Source: JANNVK01 sp031430435 | GTDB lineage: Bacteria; Acidobacteriota; Blastocatellia; Pyrinomonadales; Pyrinomonadaceae | NCBI GenBank assembly: GCA_031430435.1 | Contig: JANPBM010000124.1 | Location: forward strand, 1-64,000 | DNA length: 64,000 bases | Direction of reading: 5' to 3' | Shown: positions 44,610-53,238 of the stretch, in pieces | How the letters are laid out: the number at the start of each line of letters is the position of its first letter | Position numbering within the stretch: the stretch's first letter is position 1 | Position numbers and translations under genes: made by a program | The notes under the pieces: generated by a model | What the model was told of the DNA's origin: nothing | The model's database searches: none | The model's input: the letters and a program-made list of their open reading frames with translations, nothing else

Positions 44610-44771
44610 AAAGGCAAAAGGCAAAAGTAAAAAGTTAAGCAAAATTATTTAAAATCTTTGCGAACCTTGGCGAAACCTTTGCATTCTTTGCGTAACAAAG
44701 TTTCTTTCTCGTTTGATTATTCTTTACGCTAAACTTTTTATTGAGCTATTGCCAAAAAACATTAAAAAATC

Positions 44772-44800
44772 TTGACAACCGCAAATGACAGGCGTAATCT
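44772..44800 (+). promoter_or_regulatory. Promoter of a tiny transcription unit
   Basis: TTGACA (44772-44777), 17-bp spacer, TAATCT (44795-44800). The same GTAATCT string follows the TTGACA of the pilM promoter. A perfect anti-16S complement AGGAGGTGA (44809-44817) follows directly. Confidence 0.5.
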
Positions 44801-44822
44801 GAAAATGCAGGAGGTGATAGAT

Positions 44823-44870
44823 ATGATAGAAAGTTCAGTCGAAACGCCGCCAAACCGGGTGAGCCGATGA
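44823..44870 (+). CDS. Putative 15-residue peptide (leader or small protein)
   Basis: MIESSVETPPNRVSR, starting 5 nt after an AGGAGGTGA ribosome site, the best in the window. Its TGA stop overlaps the next ATG as ATGA. The DNA also forms nested stems CCAAACC/GGTTTGG and CCGA/TCGG, so the region could instead be a structured RNA whose ribosome site is incidental. Unknown function. Confidence 0.4.
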   Translation: MIESSVETPPNRVSR

Positions 44871-44935
44871 GGTCGGTGAGGGTTTGGAAGCAAGATATTA
44901 AAGACGATTCAGTCGGTGAAACAGAAAGTCTGTAA
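44867..44935 (+). CDS. Putative 22-residue peptide, coupled to the preceding one
   Basis: Begins MRSVRVWKQDIKDDSVGE and ends TESL. It starts within the stop of the 15-codon frame (ATGA), the layout used for translational coupling, and has no ribosome site of its own. About 100 bp of non-coding sequence with GTCGG repeats follows before a terminator at 45033. The unit lies in the 470-bp gap between the DUF6261-like gene and the FN3-like gene. Confidence 0.35.
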   Translation: MRSVRVWKQDIKDDSVGETESL

Positions 44936-45032
44936 CAAATGAGATGTCGGTTGTCTATGACGCAAACAAACCCCGACGATTCAAGTTAATTCAAGTAATT
45001 TACCCGACTAAAATCCGGCAAAGTTAAGGATA

Positions 45033-45058
45033 GGCGATTCAAATTGAGTCGCCTTTTT
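45033..45058. terminator. Terminator upstream of the FN3-like gene
   Basis: Stem GGCGATTCAA / TTGAGTCGCC followed by five T. It matches the stem of the pckG terminator and would close the tiny transcription unit, or act as an attenuator for the gene at 45080. Confidence 0.8.
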
Positions 45059-45079
45059 ATTTGTTATAAACTCTTTCTA

Positions 45080-45586
45080 ATGAATAAGAAAAAACTAAAA
45101 CTCCGCCAAAAACTAGGTAAAACGCTTGAGCGAACCGTCATCGGTTATCACGTTTATCGGTCTGAAAAAGAAGATTTGCCGTTTATGTTTTGGGCTAGAA
45201 TGACCGATGAACCGATTCCCGAAAGCACGTTCAGCGATTCTGCGGCTGAAATCGGCAAGCGATATTTTTACAAACTGACGCAAGTTTTTTCCGACGGCAA
45301 AGAATCCGCACCGATCACGCCCAAAAGCACCTACACGGATCACGCGGGGAAAACTTTCGACCAAAATCCGTTGACCGATTTCGCGGGTTACAACATCTAT
45401 CGTTCGTCTGACGAAAATGTTCCGCTCGAATTGTGGGAACGCCGAAATTCCGCACCGCTTCCGACTGCCGCGTTCAAAGACGACGGCGTGATTTCGGGCG
45501 AAATCTATTTTTATTATGTGCGGGCGGTTGATTCAAAAGGCGCGGAAAGTTCGCCGTCCGAAATTACCCGCGTTATCAGAAAATAA
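45080..45586 (+). CDS. Protein with two fibronectin type III-like repeats
   Basis: 168 residues from the ATG at 45080 (an in-frame ATG at 45044 lies inside the terminator and was not used). Two ~75-residue repeats: VIGYHVYRSE ... GKRYFYKLTQVFSDGKESAP and FAGYNIYRSS ... GEIYFYYVRAVDSKGAESSPS, the end strands of FN3 domains. No signal peptide; the basic N-terminus KKKLKLRQKLGK is unusual. Presumably a binding protein; ligand unknown. Confidence 0.75.
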   Translation: MNKKKLKLRQKLGKTLERTVIGYHVYRSEKEDLPFMFWARMTDEPIPESTFSDSAAEIGKRYFYKLTQVFSDGKESAPITPKSTYTDHAGKTFDQNPLTDFAGYNIYRSSDENVPLELWERRNSAPLPTAAFKDDGVISGEIYFYYVRAVDSKGAESSPSEITRVIRK

Positions 45587-45656
45587 TTCACTTGTCTTTT
45601 TTGCTCAAACCAACAATAGTTGAATCCGGTCAACGACTTTTTGCGAAACTAAAGGT

Positions 45657-47126
45657 ATGATTTCTGCCGTTATTTTTCCGCACCAATTATTTGCGCACAA
45701 CCCGATTTTGAACAACGTCAAGCGTGTTTATGTGGTCGAAGAACCGTTGCTTTTTTCGCGCGTTAAATTTCACAAACAAAAAATCGTACTTCATCGGGCA
45801 AGCCTTAAGTATTACGCTAAACTGTTGGAAACACGCGGTTTCAATGTTCGTTATGTGGAATTTCACGAGATTGAAACAACTGCCGGTTTGGCGGAAATTC
45901 TGCAAAACGACAAAGTTTCCGAAGTTGTTTATAACGATGTCACGGACGATTGGCTCAAAACTCGATTCCGTCATTCGTGCGAAAATTTGAACATTAAATT
46001 GACCAAGTTTGAAACGCCGATGTTTTTCAATTCCGCCGCAACTTTAGCAAATTCTTTTCCGACCAAAAAGCATTATTCGTTGACTGATTTTTACCGCAAA
46101 GAACGTTTGCGATTAGGCATTTTGCTTGACAACGACGGCAAACCGCTCGGCGGAAAATGGACTTTCGATGCGGATAATCGTAAAAAGTTACCAAAGAATA
46201 TTTATGTTCCAAGCGTCAAATTTCCCGTGCAAAACGAGTTTACAACCGAAGCAATCGGTTATGTAAATCTTCATTTTCCGATGAATTACGGCGAAGCGGA
46301 AGACTTTATTTACCCGACCACGCACGCCGCCGCCGAAGTTTGGTTAGCTGAATTTTTAGCCGAAAGATTCTCGTTGTTCGGCGATTACGAAGACGCGATT
46401 TCGCAAAATGAAACGTTTATTTTTCATTCGATTTTAACGCCGATGTTAAATATCGGGTTGCTCACGCCGCCGCAAATTGTCGATAAAGCCTTGAGTTTTG
46501 CGGACGAAAATAACGTTTCGCTTAATTCGCTCGAAGGTTTTATTCGGCAAATTATCGGTTGGCGAGAGTTTATGCGCGCCGTTTACGAAAAAGAAGGACG
46601 CACCCAACGCACCTCGAATTTTTGGAATCACAACCGTAAATTACCCGCAAATTTTTGGCGGGCAACAACCGATATTAAACCATTAGACGTTGTGATTAAA
46701 CGAGTTATCAAATTCGGTTATTGTCATCACATCGAACGTTTGATGATTTTGGGAAACTTTATGGTCTTGACCGAAGTTTCGCCCGATGATGTTTATTTGT
46801 GGTTTATGGAAATGTTTGTGGACGCTTACGATTGGGTGATGGTGCCGAATGTGTACGCGATGAGTCAGTATGCGGACGGCGGTTTGATGACGACTAAACC
46901 TTATATTTCCGGCTCGAATTACATCAAAAAAATGTCCGATTTCGGCGAAGGCGATTGGTGCGAAATTTGGGACGCGCTTTATTGGCGATTTATTGCCAAA
47001 CACGAAAAGTTTTTTCGCGGCAATCCGCGTTTAAGTGTGATGGCGTTGGCGTTGCGCAAAATGGATGCCGGTCGCAAAGAACGGTTGCTCAACACGGCTG
47101 AAAATTATTTGGAAAATTTCAAGTAA
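45657..47126 (+). CDS. Cryptochrome/photolyase-related protein (DPRP family)
   Basis: 489 residues. N-terminal Rossmann part (MISAVIFPHQLFAHNP, VYVVEEPLLFSRVKFHKQKIVLHRASLKYY) and C-terminal FAD-binding helical part (GFIRQIIGWREFMRAVY; RLMILGNFMVLTEVSPDDVYLWFMEMFVDAYDWVMVPNVYAMSQYADGG; KPYISGSNYIKKMSDF) match the deoxyribodipyrimidine photolyase-related family that includes bacterial (6-4) photolyases with an Fe-S cluster. Here the stretch after MSDF is GEGDWCEIWDALYWRF, without the Cys pair expected for a 4Fe-4S cluster, so the cluster is probably absent. Likely light-dependent DNA repair or a blue-light receptor. Confidence 0.88.
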   Translation: MISAVIFPHQLFAHNPILNNVKRVYVVEEPLLFSRVKFHKQKIVLHRASLKYYAKLLETRGFNVRYVEFHEIETTAGLAEILQNDKVSEVVYNDVTDDWLKTRFRHSCENLNIKLTKFETPMFFNSAATLANSFPTKKHYSLTDFYRKERLRLGILLDNDGKPLGGKWTFDADNRKKLPKNIYVPSVKFPVQNEFTTEAIGYVNLHFPMNYGEAEDFIYPTTHAAAEVWLAEFLAERFSLFGDYEDAISQNETFIFHSILTPMLNIGLLTPPQIVDKALSFADENNVSLNSLEGFIRQIIGWREFMRAVYEKEGRTQRTSNFWNHNRKLPANFWRATTDIKPLDVVIKRVIKFGYCHHIERLMILGNFMVLTEVSPDDVYLWFMEMFVDAYDWVMVPNVYAMSQYADGGLMTTKPYISGSNYIKKMSDFGEGDWCEIWDALYWRFIAKHEKFFRGNPRLSVMALALRKMDAGRKERLLNTAENYLENFK

Positions 47127-47202
47127 AAATTGTTGTCAAAGTTTTCGAGCATTTTTGTAACGCAAAACATAAGCGAATTTTGCACAAATCTAAAGTAAAA
47201 AA

Positions 47203-47247
47203 ACCGTAAACTGTTTAGATTGCAAAACAATTTACGGTCTTTTTTTT
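47203..47247. terminator. Terminator between the photolyase-like and DUF4920 genes
   Basis: Stem ACCGTAAA-C-TGTTT / AAACA-A-TTTACGGT (47203-47216 with 47225-47238), A-run before, T-run after; works for both convergent genes. Confidence 0.88.
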
Positions 47248-47274
47248 ACCGATAAGCAATAAATTATCAGTCGA

Positions 47275-47850
47275 TTATTTTTTCGCCTTTGATAATTCTA
47301 CGCCGCCGGCGACAAAAGCGACTTCCGTTACGGTTCCGTCGGCGTTAATTTTGTCGAATTTCGCGCCGTCTTCGTTCATTAAATGGTCAACTTCGGCTTT
47401 GCTCAAAGTTTTGACGGTAAAAACACCTTCGGCTTTTGCGTTCAAACCTGCGGCATTTAACGGAATAAAAAATCCGTGATCTTTCATTTTGATACGAATC
47501 GATTTTCCGGTCGCGTTCGGAGCAAGTTCCATCCAGCAACCTTCCATTTTGCAGCTGCGGACAATAACTCCTTCAACAACAACGTTTTTGCCCGAATACT
47601 TGGCAGGTGATTTCAAGATTTTTGCCAACGAAACCTTACTCGCCGTTCCGCTCATCATTCCGCGTTTCATCGGAAATTGGCTTTTGTCGTTCCAATCGGC
47701 TTGCTCGGCTTTCGATTTCTCATCGTCCTTATCGTCCGTTTTCATCTTATCCATTGACATAGATTCTTTCGGTTTCATCTCGGTCGTTTGGGCAAAAATC
47801 GCGGTCGTCATCGCTAACGTTAATATCAAAATACTTAAAATTGTTTTCAT
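47275..47850 (-). CDS. Secreted DUF4920-like protein
   Basis: 191 residues from the ATG at 47850, which follows AAGGAG at 8 nt; a longer frame from 47916 puts 22 residues before the signal peptide and was not used. Signal peptide KTILSILILTLAMTTAIFA, then a charged Met/Lys/Asp linker, then a beta-barrel domain with GKNVVVEGVIVRSCKMEGCWMEL and IRIKMKDHGFFIPL, the pattern of DUF4920 (OB-fold, with a CxxxxCW motif). The Met-rich linker and Cys pair suggest metal handling in the periplasm; inference only. Confidence 0.8.
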   Translation of the reverse strand: MKTILSILILTLAMTTAIFAQTTEMKPKESMSMDKMKTDDKDDEKSKAEQADWNDKSQFPMKRGMMSGTASKVSLAKILKSPAKYSGKNVVVEGVIVRSCKMEGCWMELAPNATGKSIRIKMKDHGFFIPLNAAGLNAKAEGVFTVKTLSKAEVDHLMNEDGAKFDKINADGTVTEVAFVAGGVELSKAKK

Positions 47851-47962
47851 AAAAATAAACTCCTTGCGTCTGATTATAGCAACGAATGTTTCTTTATTCC
47901 AAAACAAAAAACGCAACCTTGAAAGATTACGTTTAAGATAAGACCGTTTCGTTCTCCGTCTT

Positions 47963-48193
47963 CTAATCCTGTCTTTTCAAATTCATTCCAATTTTTCCAA
48001 TCCAATTTCCGACTGTAGTTAGGTGAACCCCGCAAATTTCGGCTGTTTCATCAATCGAATACTTTTGAAAAGAAAGCAAAATCGCGTGTGAACGATTTCT
48101 CGGTCGAAAATTATTACCGGTTTGATAATTTTCAAGCAGTTGATTATAGTCAGTCTCAGACAAAGTTTTGATAAATTTATTTGGCTTATTCAT
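47963..48193 (-). pseudogene. IS630-like transposase N-terminal fragment
   Basis: 76 residues: a helix-turn-helix with RPRNRSHAILLSFQKYSIDETAEICGVHLTTVGNWI, the DNA-binding start of IS630-type transposases. The DDE catalytic part is missing and no terminal inverted repeats were found, so this is a remnant or a domesticated HTH protein. It begins 61 bp from the start of the divergent secreted-protein gene. Confidence 0.6.
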
Positions 48194-48253
48194 ACCGTTA
48201 TTGTGTCATACAACTTCTGCTTACCTGCTATAAGTCAAGATTTTACGAGTTTT

Positions 48254-48982
48254 ATGATGAAAATTTTTTTAATATTGATTATTTGCGGCTTTGCCGGACA
48301 ATCTTTTTCACAAACCGAAATGAAAAATATCAGCATCGGATTAAATGCGGCGGGCGATGTTTTAATCACAAAAAACGGAGTAAAAGTAAATGCTATGACT
48401 GCTTCGACTTCGCGCGATCGCGAGCCGGTTTATCGCGTTCCGATCGGCGAAAAAGATGAAAAATTGACGATTCGAGTTTTCGGTCAGAAAGAAAATGCCA
48501 AAGGTGATTTGGGAATTGCAGGAAACGGTTTTGTTGTCAGAGTTTTGGCAATTAGTTTGAGCCGCGATAAAATTATCACGGTCAATCTGCAAACCGGCGG
48601 AAATAAAATTGATTATGTTTCAAATAAACCCGAAGAAACGCCGAGTTTCAGTTTTGCGTTTGATCCGCCGAATGCAACCGATTCGAGTTATATTTTCAAA
48701 CTGAAACGCGCAAAACTTATCGCCAAAAAGAAAATTATAATCAGTTTAGACGCGAAAAACGGGACATTTAATTTTTCCGATAACGATGTAAAAGGCAGTT
48801 ATTCGCTTGAAATTACGAAAATAAATGCTGACGGAAGCGAAGAGGTTTTTACAAACGCCGACATTTCGTCGAAAAAAGCCAATAAGTTTCAACTTAATTT
48901 CAAAAATTGGAAAGCGATTTGTCTGCAAAACGACATTGACGGCAAGGGATTTGCGAACGATAAATGTAATCCGCTAAAGTAG
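48254..48982 (+). CDS. Secreted protein of unknown function (242 aa)
   Basis: 242 residues from the ATG pair at 48254/48257; the frame is open further upstream but the signal peptide MKIFLILIICGFAGQSFS fixes the start. The mature part is beta-rich with repeated lysine-rich strands (KLTIRVFGQKEN, RDKIITVNLQTGGNK, KRAKLIAKKKIIISLDAKNG), perhaps an Ig-like or CARDB-like fold. Two Cys near the C-terminus (AICLQND and NDKCNP) may pair. Not recognised. The tatD gene starts 2 bp after the stop. Confidence 0.65.
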   Translation: MMKIFLILIICGFAGQSFSQTEMKNISIGLNAAGDVLITKNGVKVNAMTASTSRDREPVYRVPIGEKDEKLTIRVFGQKENAKGDLGIAGNGFVVRVLAISLSRDKIITVNLQTGGNKIDYVSNKPEETPSFSFAFDPPNATDSSYIFKLKRAKLIAKKKIIISLDAKNGTFNFSDNDVKGSYSLEITKINADGSEEVFTNADISSKKANKFQLNFKNWKAICLQNDIDGKGFANDKCNPLK

Positions 48983-48984
48983 TT

Positions 48985-49803
48985 ATGGTAGAAAACACAA
49001 GTAAAATGAAATACATTGACATCGGAATCAACCTTACCAATAAACAATTTAATAACGAAATTCCGCAGATTATCCGAAACGCGATTGAAGCCGGCGTAGG
49101 ACAAATGATTTTGACAGGCACAAGCGTCAAAAACAGCGAAGAATCTGCAAATTTAGCGACAAAATATCCCGCCGAATTGTTTGCGACAGCGGGAATTCAT
49201 CCGCACGATGCGAAACATTTCGACGGTGAAAGTATTTCAAGACTAAGAAAACTTTTGGAACAGTCGCACGTTGTTTCGGTCGGCGAATGCGGACTCGATT
49301 TTGACCGTGATTTTTCGCCGCGTCCGGCTCAGGAAAAATGTTACGAAGCTCAATTACAACTTGCGGTTGAAGTTCAAAAACCACTTTTTCTGCACGAAAG
49401 AGCGGCGTTTACACGATTCAATTCTATCACCGATAATTTTCTGTCAAAACTGCCGAAAGCCGTTGTACATTGCTTTACAGGCAATTTACAAGAAGCGAAA
49501 ACTTATTTGGACAAAGGTTTCTATCTTGGTTTTACGGGAGCAATCAGCGATGTTCGGCGGTTTGAACATTTGAAAGAAGTCGTTAAATATGTGCCGTCGG
49601 ACAGGTTGCTGATTGAAACGGATGCGCCGTTTATGTTGCCGAAAAATATCACGAAAAACCTGATTGCAAAATATCACGAACGCCGTAACGAACCGGCATT
49701 TTTGCCGTTTGTCGCGGAAATTGCGGCACAATTCAAAGGTGTTTCAATCGAAGAAGTCGCCCGCCAAACAACGCAAAACGCTAAACTGTTTTTCGGAATC
49801 TGA
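48985..49803 (+). CDS. tatD: TatD-family metal-dependent hydrolase / DNase
   Basis: 272 residues. TIM-barrel metallohydrolase; E. coli TatD is a 3'-5' exonuclease. The start YIDIGINLTNKQF is TatD-proper (other paralogues have DxHxH here); GIHPHDAKHF, GECGLDFDR, LFLHERAA, VVHCFTGN, GFTGAISD and LIETDAPFMLP carry the metal ligands in order. ATG at 48985 or at 49006 (seven codons later); neither has a ribosome site, so translation may follow from the preceding gene. Confidence 0.9.
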   Translation: MVENTSKMKYIDIGINLTNKQFNNEIPQIIRNAIEAGVGQMILTGTSVKNSEESANLATKYPAELFATAGIHPHDAKHFDGESISRLRKLLEQSHVVSVGECGLDFDRDFSPRPAQEKCYEAQLQLAVEVQKPLFLHERAAFTRFNSITDNFLSKLPKAVVHCFTGNLQEAKTYLDKGFYLGFTGAISDVRRFEHLKEVVKYVPSDRLLIETDAPFMLPKNITKNLIAKYHERRNEPAFLPFVAEIAAQFKGVSIEEVARQTTQNAKLFFGI

Positions 49804-49812
49804 AAATTTGTA

Positions 49813-50787
49813 ATGCTTCGAGAAAAGAAACCACATCCGGTCGAAAAAGCGAAACTTCATCCGCGAAACCGCAATCGCGGACGTTATGATTTCGCCGAAC
49901 TGATCGCCGTTTCACCCGAACTGGCGAATTTTACCGCACCGAATATTTACGGCGACAACTCGATTGATTTTGCAAACCCGACGGCTGTGAAAATTCTGAA
50001 CCAAGCACTTCTTAAATTTTTTTACGGCATCGAAAATTGGAATATTCCGCCCGATTATTTGTGTCCGCCGATTCCCGGCAGAGCCGATTACATTCATTAC
50101 ATCGCAGATTTATTGGCGAGTTGCAACAACGAAAAAATTCCCGTCGGAAAGCTCGTAACTTGTTTGGATATTGGAGTTGGAGCGAATTGTATTTATCCGA
50201 TAATCGGCTGCAAAGAATACGGCTGGTCATTTATCGGCACTGATATTGACGCGGTTTCGATTGCAAATGCCACGCAAATCGTCGAAGCAAATTCGCATCT
50301 GAAAGGCTCGATTAACCTGCGTTTACAACCAAATCCAACCGATATTTTTCGCGGAATTATTCACGATGAACTTATCGACGTTTCAATTTGCAACCCTCCG
50401 TTTCACGCCTCGCAAGCAGACGCAACCGCCGCCGCAGTAAAAAAATCATCTAATTTGACACAAAAACGAGTAAAAAATCCGACGCTGAATTTCGGCGGGA
50501 CAAGCAACGAATTGTGGTGCGAAGGCGGCGAAGAAAAATTTATCGAAAAGATGATTGTCGAAAGCCGTGAATTTCGGGCTTCGTGCTTTTGGTTTTCAAC
50601 CTTGGTTTCAAAACAGACGCACTTGAAAAGCATTTATTCTGCATTGGATAAAGCGAAAGCTGTTGAAGTAAGAACAATTCCGATGGGACAAGGCAATAAA
50701 ATCAGCCGCATTGTCGCGTGGACTTTTTGGGACGAAAAACTGCGGAAAGTTTGGCGTGATTTGAGCCGGAATCACCGTAAAGATTAA
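49813..50787 (+). CDS. rlmF: 23S rRNA (adenine-1618-N6)-methyltransferase
   Basis: 324 residues. Methylates A1618 of 23S rRNA using SAM. N-terminal HPVEKAKLHPRNRNRGRYDF and the IPGRADYIHYIADLL segment are RlmF-specific; SAM motif LDIGVGANCIYPIIG; catalytic NPPF motif in VSICNPPFHAS; then NFGGTSNELWCEGGE and a KISRIVAWTFW C-terminus. It starts 10 bp after tatD and is probably cotranscribed. Confidence 0.93.
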   Translation: MLREKKPHPVEKAKLHPRNRNRGRYDFAELIAVSPELANFTAPNIYGDNSIDFANPTAVKILNQALLKFFYGIENWNIPPDYLCPPIPGRADYIHYIADLLASCNNEKIPVGKLVTCLDIGVGANCIYPIIGCKEYGWSFIGTDIDAVSIANATQIVEANSHLKGSINLRLQPNPTDIFRGIIHDELIDVSICNPPFHASQADATAAAVKKSSNLTQKRVKNPTLNFGGTSNELWCEGGEEKFIEKMIVESREFRASCFWFSTLVSKQTHLKSIYSALDKAKAVEVRTIPMGQGNKISRIVAWTFWDEKLRKVWRDLSRNHRKD

Positions 50788-50987
50788 ACTGCCGAAATCA
50801 TCGCCGCAAGATTGGGTGAATTTGTATTTAACCTGCGTCCGAAAAGCTATTTAACATTTTGTATTAGTTACTCTTATCAACTGAGTACAGATGTATAACG
50901 CGTAGTTTTAATTGACTTCGCTTTTTATTAGTGTTAGCTTGCAAATATGTCGAAAAATAAAAAATCCGGTTTGCAAAATACTATAAA

Positions 50988-51902
50988 ATGCTAAAAACCG
51001 GTAAAAGATTTGATTTGATTTACCAAGCATTTTTTTCTGAAAAGACGAGAAAAAAAAGCGAAGTAGTAATTGTTTCTGTCGCCATCATCAGCTTTATTCT
51101 GCACTTGGCGATAATCGGATTAGTAGATTCTCACCTGCTGCAAATAAACGATTCATCCAAATTATTGACAAATCCGATTGCGGCAATTTACACGCCATTT
51201 TCGTTTATCTTAATTTACGAAGTCTATCTGCTTGTCTTTTATTTGCCGAAATCAACGTCCATTTATATCGGTAAGCAATACGAAATTATTATGCTTATCG
51301 TTATTCGCAGAGTTTTCAAAGACCTTTCGCAATTAGAATTTACGGAAGACTGGTTCAGTGTAAAGTCCGACCTTAATTTTACTTACGATTTAATCGCAAC
51401 CGTTGTGTTGTTTTTGCTGATTTTTGTCTTTTACAAACTGAATCAAACCGGAATCACGAAACCGAAAAAGGAAATTGAGCCGAATTCGGAGCTTGCCAAT
51501 TTTATAAAAATTAAGAATATTATTGCAACTTGTCTGATTCCGCTACTTTTTATTTTGGCGGCGTACAGTTTCGGTCATTGGGTTTACGAAAGTTTTTTCT
51601 CGATCAGTCGATTGGTAGATACGATCAAAGATGTCAACAAAATCTTTTTTGATGAATTTTTCACAGTCTTGATTTTAATCGATGTTCTTTTGCTGCTTTT
51701 TTCTTTTCTGCACATCGATAAATTTAACAAAGTAATTCGGAATTCGGGGTTTATTATTTCAACCATTCTTTTGAAACTGTCTTTTTCAGCCGAAGGATTA
51801 CTGAACATTGTCTTGATTGTCGTAGCTGTGCTTTTCGGCGTGATAATTTTGGCTGTTCATAATCGATTCGAGACGTTGGCAGAGTTTACTGTTGACACAT
51901 AA
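50988..51902 (+). CDS. Multi-pass membrane protein of unknown function
   Basis: 304 residues with about seven to eight hydrophobic helices (around 27-47, 60-85, 95-110, 130-150, 178-200, 215-240, 250-270, 275-293) and charged loops with no recognised motif. A cytoplasmic amphipathic start (KRFDLIYQAFFSEKTRKK) precedes the first helix. Unknown; perhaps a sensor or transporter-like protein. It is the last gene before the 396-bp gap in front of the rhodopsin cluster. Confidence 0.65.
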   Translation: MLKTGKRFDLIYQAFFSEKTRKKSEVVIVSVAIISFILHLAIIGLVDSHLLQINDSSKLLTNPIAAIYTPFSFILIYEVYLLVFYLPKSTSIYIGKQYEIIMLIVIRRVFKDLSQLEFTEDWFSVKSDLNFTYDLIATVVLFLLIFVFYKLNQTGITKPKKEIEPNSELANFIKIKNIIATCLIPLLFILAAYSFGHWVYESFFSISRLVDTIKDVNKIFFDEFFTVLILIDVLLLLFSFLHIDKFNKVIRNSGFIISTILLKLSFSAEGLLNIVLIVVAVLFGVIILAVHNRFETLAEFTVDT

Positions 51903-52298
51903 AATATCGGTGTGAGCGGTTTGGACGATTTTTAGTCGCCGTCGCATGATTGGCTGAACCTGCTAAATCTAAGTTTTATATGCAAAAACAAGCTCATAAG
52001 ATGGGCTTATCAACCTAATCTTAATTTTTAATGAACGGTTTGAGCGGTTTTAGTGTTTTTGTGTGTTACAGTTCAAAAAGTAGTTTAATAATGCCTGTCA
52101 ACAATTTGTCAAAAATTAAAAAGTAAAATAAACCTTTTACTTTTTTGTTGAGAGTCATTTTTATTTTCGTTGTTTCAGATTGATGTAATTATTTTTTTGA
52201 AACATAAAAAATAAAGAGTGCAAATGACAAGTTTGTCTTTTTTAGCTTGTCGAAAAAAGGTTTTACATTAAAACAAGAATGAACAAGGGAGATTAAAT
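51903..52298. other. Non-coding leader region of the rhodopsin cluster
   Basis: 396 bp, AT-rich, no credible gene. It holds an AT-rich hairpin plus T-run at 52119-52146 (likely terminator), a second inverted repeat GACAAG/CTTGTC (52226-52231 with 52246-52251) and a possible -10 TGTAAT at 52184-52189 without a clear -35. Light- or growth-phase control of the cluster would have to act here. Confidence 0.5.
52119..52146 (+). terminator. Possible AT-rich terminator before the rhodopsin gene
   Basis: AAAGTAAAA pairs with TTTTACTTT (52120-52128 with 52135-52143), followed by T. Weak stem of almost only A-T pairs. Confidence 0.45.
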
Positions 52299-53132
52299 AT
52301 GTTAGGAACACTACTAAGTTCGGTAATGCTCGGTTTTTCATCCGACCTGATTACCGCCGATCAAGTTGGCATTTTGCCGATGATTGTTAATTTTACATTT
52401 TTCGTCGCATACATTTCGATGGGTGCGGCTTTTGTCTTTTTTCTGGCGCAAAGAAATAGTGTCGCTCCGGAATATCGCACAGCTTTGACGCTTTCGGCGA
52501 TAATTGTGGGAATTGCGGCGTTTCACTATTTTTATATGAAGGGCTTGTACTCGGATGTAACACTTCCGTTATTGGCAGTAAAAGGTGCGGATTATGCGAA
52601 AATTACCGCGAATTCGTTTTTCGGAATTATAAATTTCCGATATATGGATTGGTTGATTACGACACCGTTGTTGGTTGCAAAAATTCCGTTGGCGGTGGCA
52701 GCAGGACGAAAAGTCGGCAAGGTTGTAACGTATTTAATCTTGGCAGATTTGTTGATGATTTTTGCCGGATTTATCGGTGAACAGTATGTTGCAAATGCCG
52801 GAATGCACCTTTTATGGGGAGCAATTTCAACTGTCGGATATGTCGGAATCATTTATTTTCTTTTCACAACCGTTAAAGAAATGGCGAAAACTGCCGAACC
52901 TGAAGAGCAATGGGCAGTTAAATGGATGTCGATTTTTGTCATCACAGGTTGGGGAATTTATCCGATCGGTTATATGATTCCGTCGCTTTTGCCGAGTTTA
53001 GACTTGAACATTGTTCACGCGGTTTACAATTTGGGCGACCAAATCAACAAAATCGGACCGGGAATTATTGTCTATCTGGCAGGGTCGGCATTGTATAAAC
53101 GCAGACAACAAGGCGGAGCAGTCGAAGCGTAA
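52299..53132 (+). CDS. Microbial rhodopsin, proteorhodopsin-like proton pump (D-T-K motif)
   Basis: 277 residues, seven transmembrane helices. Retinal Schiff-base Lys251 in helix G (NLGDQINKIGPG, with Asp247 as second counterion). Helix C reads RYMDWLITTPLLVAK: Arg114, primary acceptor Asp117, Thr121, and Lys128 at the proton-donor position, giving D-T-K, as in Exiguobacterium sibiricum rhodopsin, rather than the D-T-E of proteorhodopsin. His76 (AFHYFYM) matches the proteorhodopsin counterion-partner His. Leu125, at the 105-equivalent tuning site, predicts green absorption. Trp173-Gly174 in helix E should be checked as a possible carotenoid-antenna fenestration. An AGGGAG site precedes the ATG. 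Clustered with crtY and blh for retinal supply. Confidence 0.95.
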   Translation: MLGTLLSSVMLGFSSDLITADQVGILPMIVNFTFFVAYISMGAAFVFFLAQRNSVAPEYRTALTLSAIIVGIAAFHYFYMKGLYSDVTLPLLAVKGADYAKITANSFFGIINFRYMDWLITTPLLVAKIPLAVAAGRKVGKVVTYLILADLLMIFAGFIGEQYVANAGMHLLWGAISTVGYVGIIYFLFTTVKEMAKTAEPEEQWAVKWMSIFVITGWGIYPIGYMIPSLLPSLDLNIVHAVYNLGDQINKIGPGIIVYLAGSALYKRRQQGGAVEA

Positions 53133-53238
53133 TTTGCTTTGAGGTCGAACATAGTTTGGAGTGTTTAGAGTTTGCTTTTAATCAGGTAAAACTCTGAACA
53201 CTTCAAGAACCAAAGAAATTGCGGACGGGAGCGGAATC

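Noticed and set aside
44801..45030. Known riboswitch (c-di-GMP, guanidine, glycine, fluoride) before the FN3-like gene
   Set aside because: None of the conserved core strings I know for those classes is present; kept only as an unclassified structured leader.
47963..48193. Complete insertion sequence
   Set aside because: Only an HTH-sized fragment; no DDE domain, no terminal inverted repeats and no target duplication seen.
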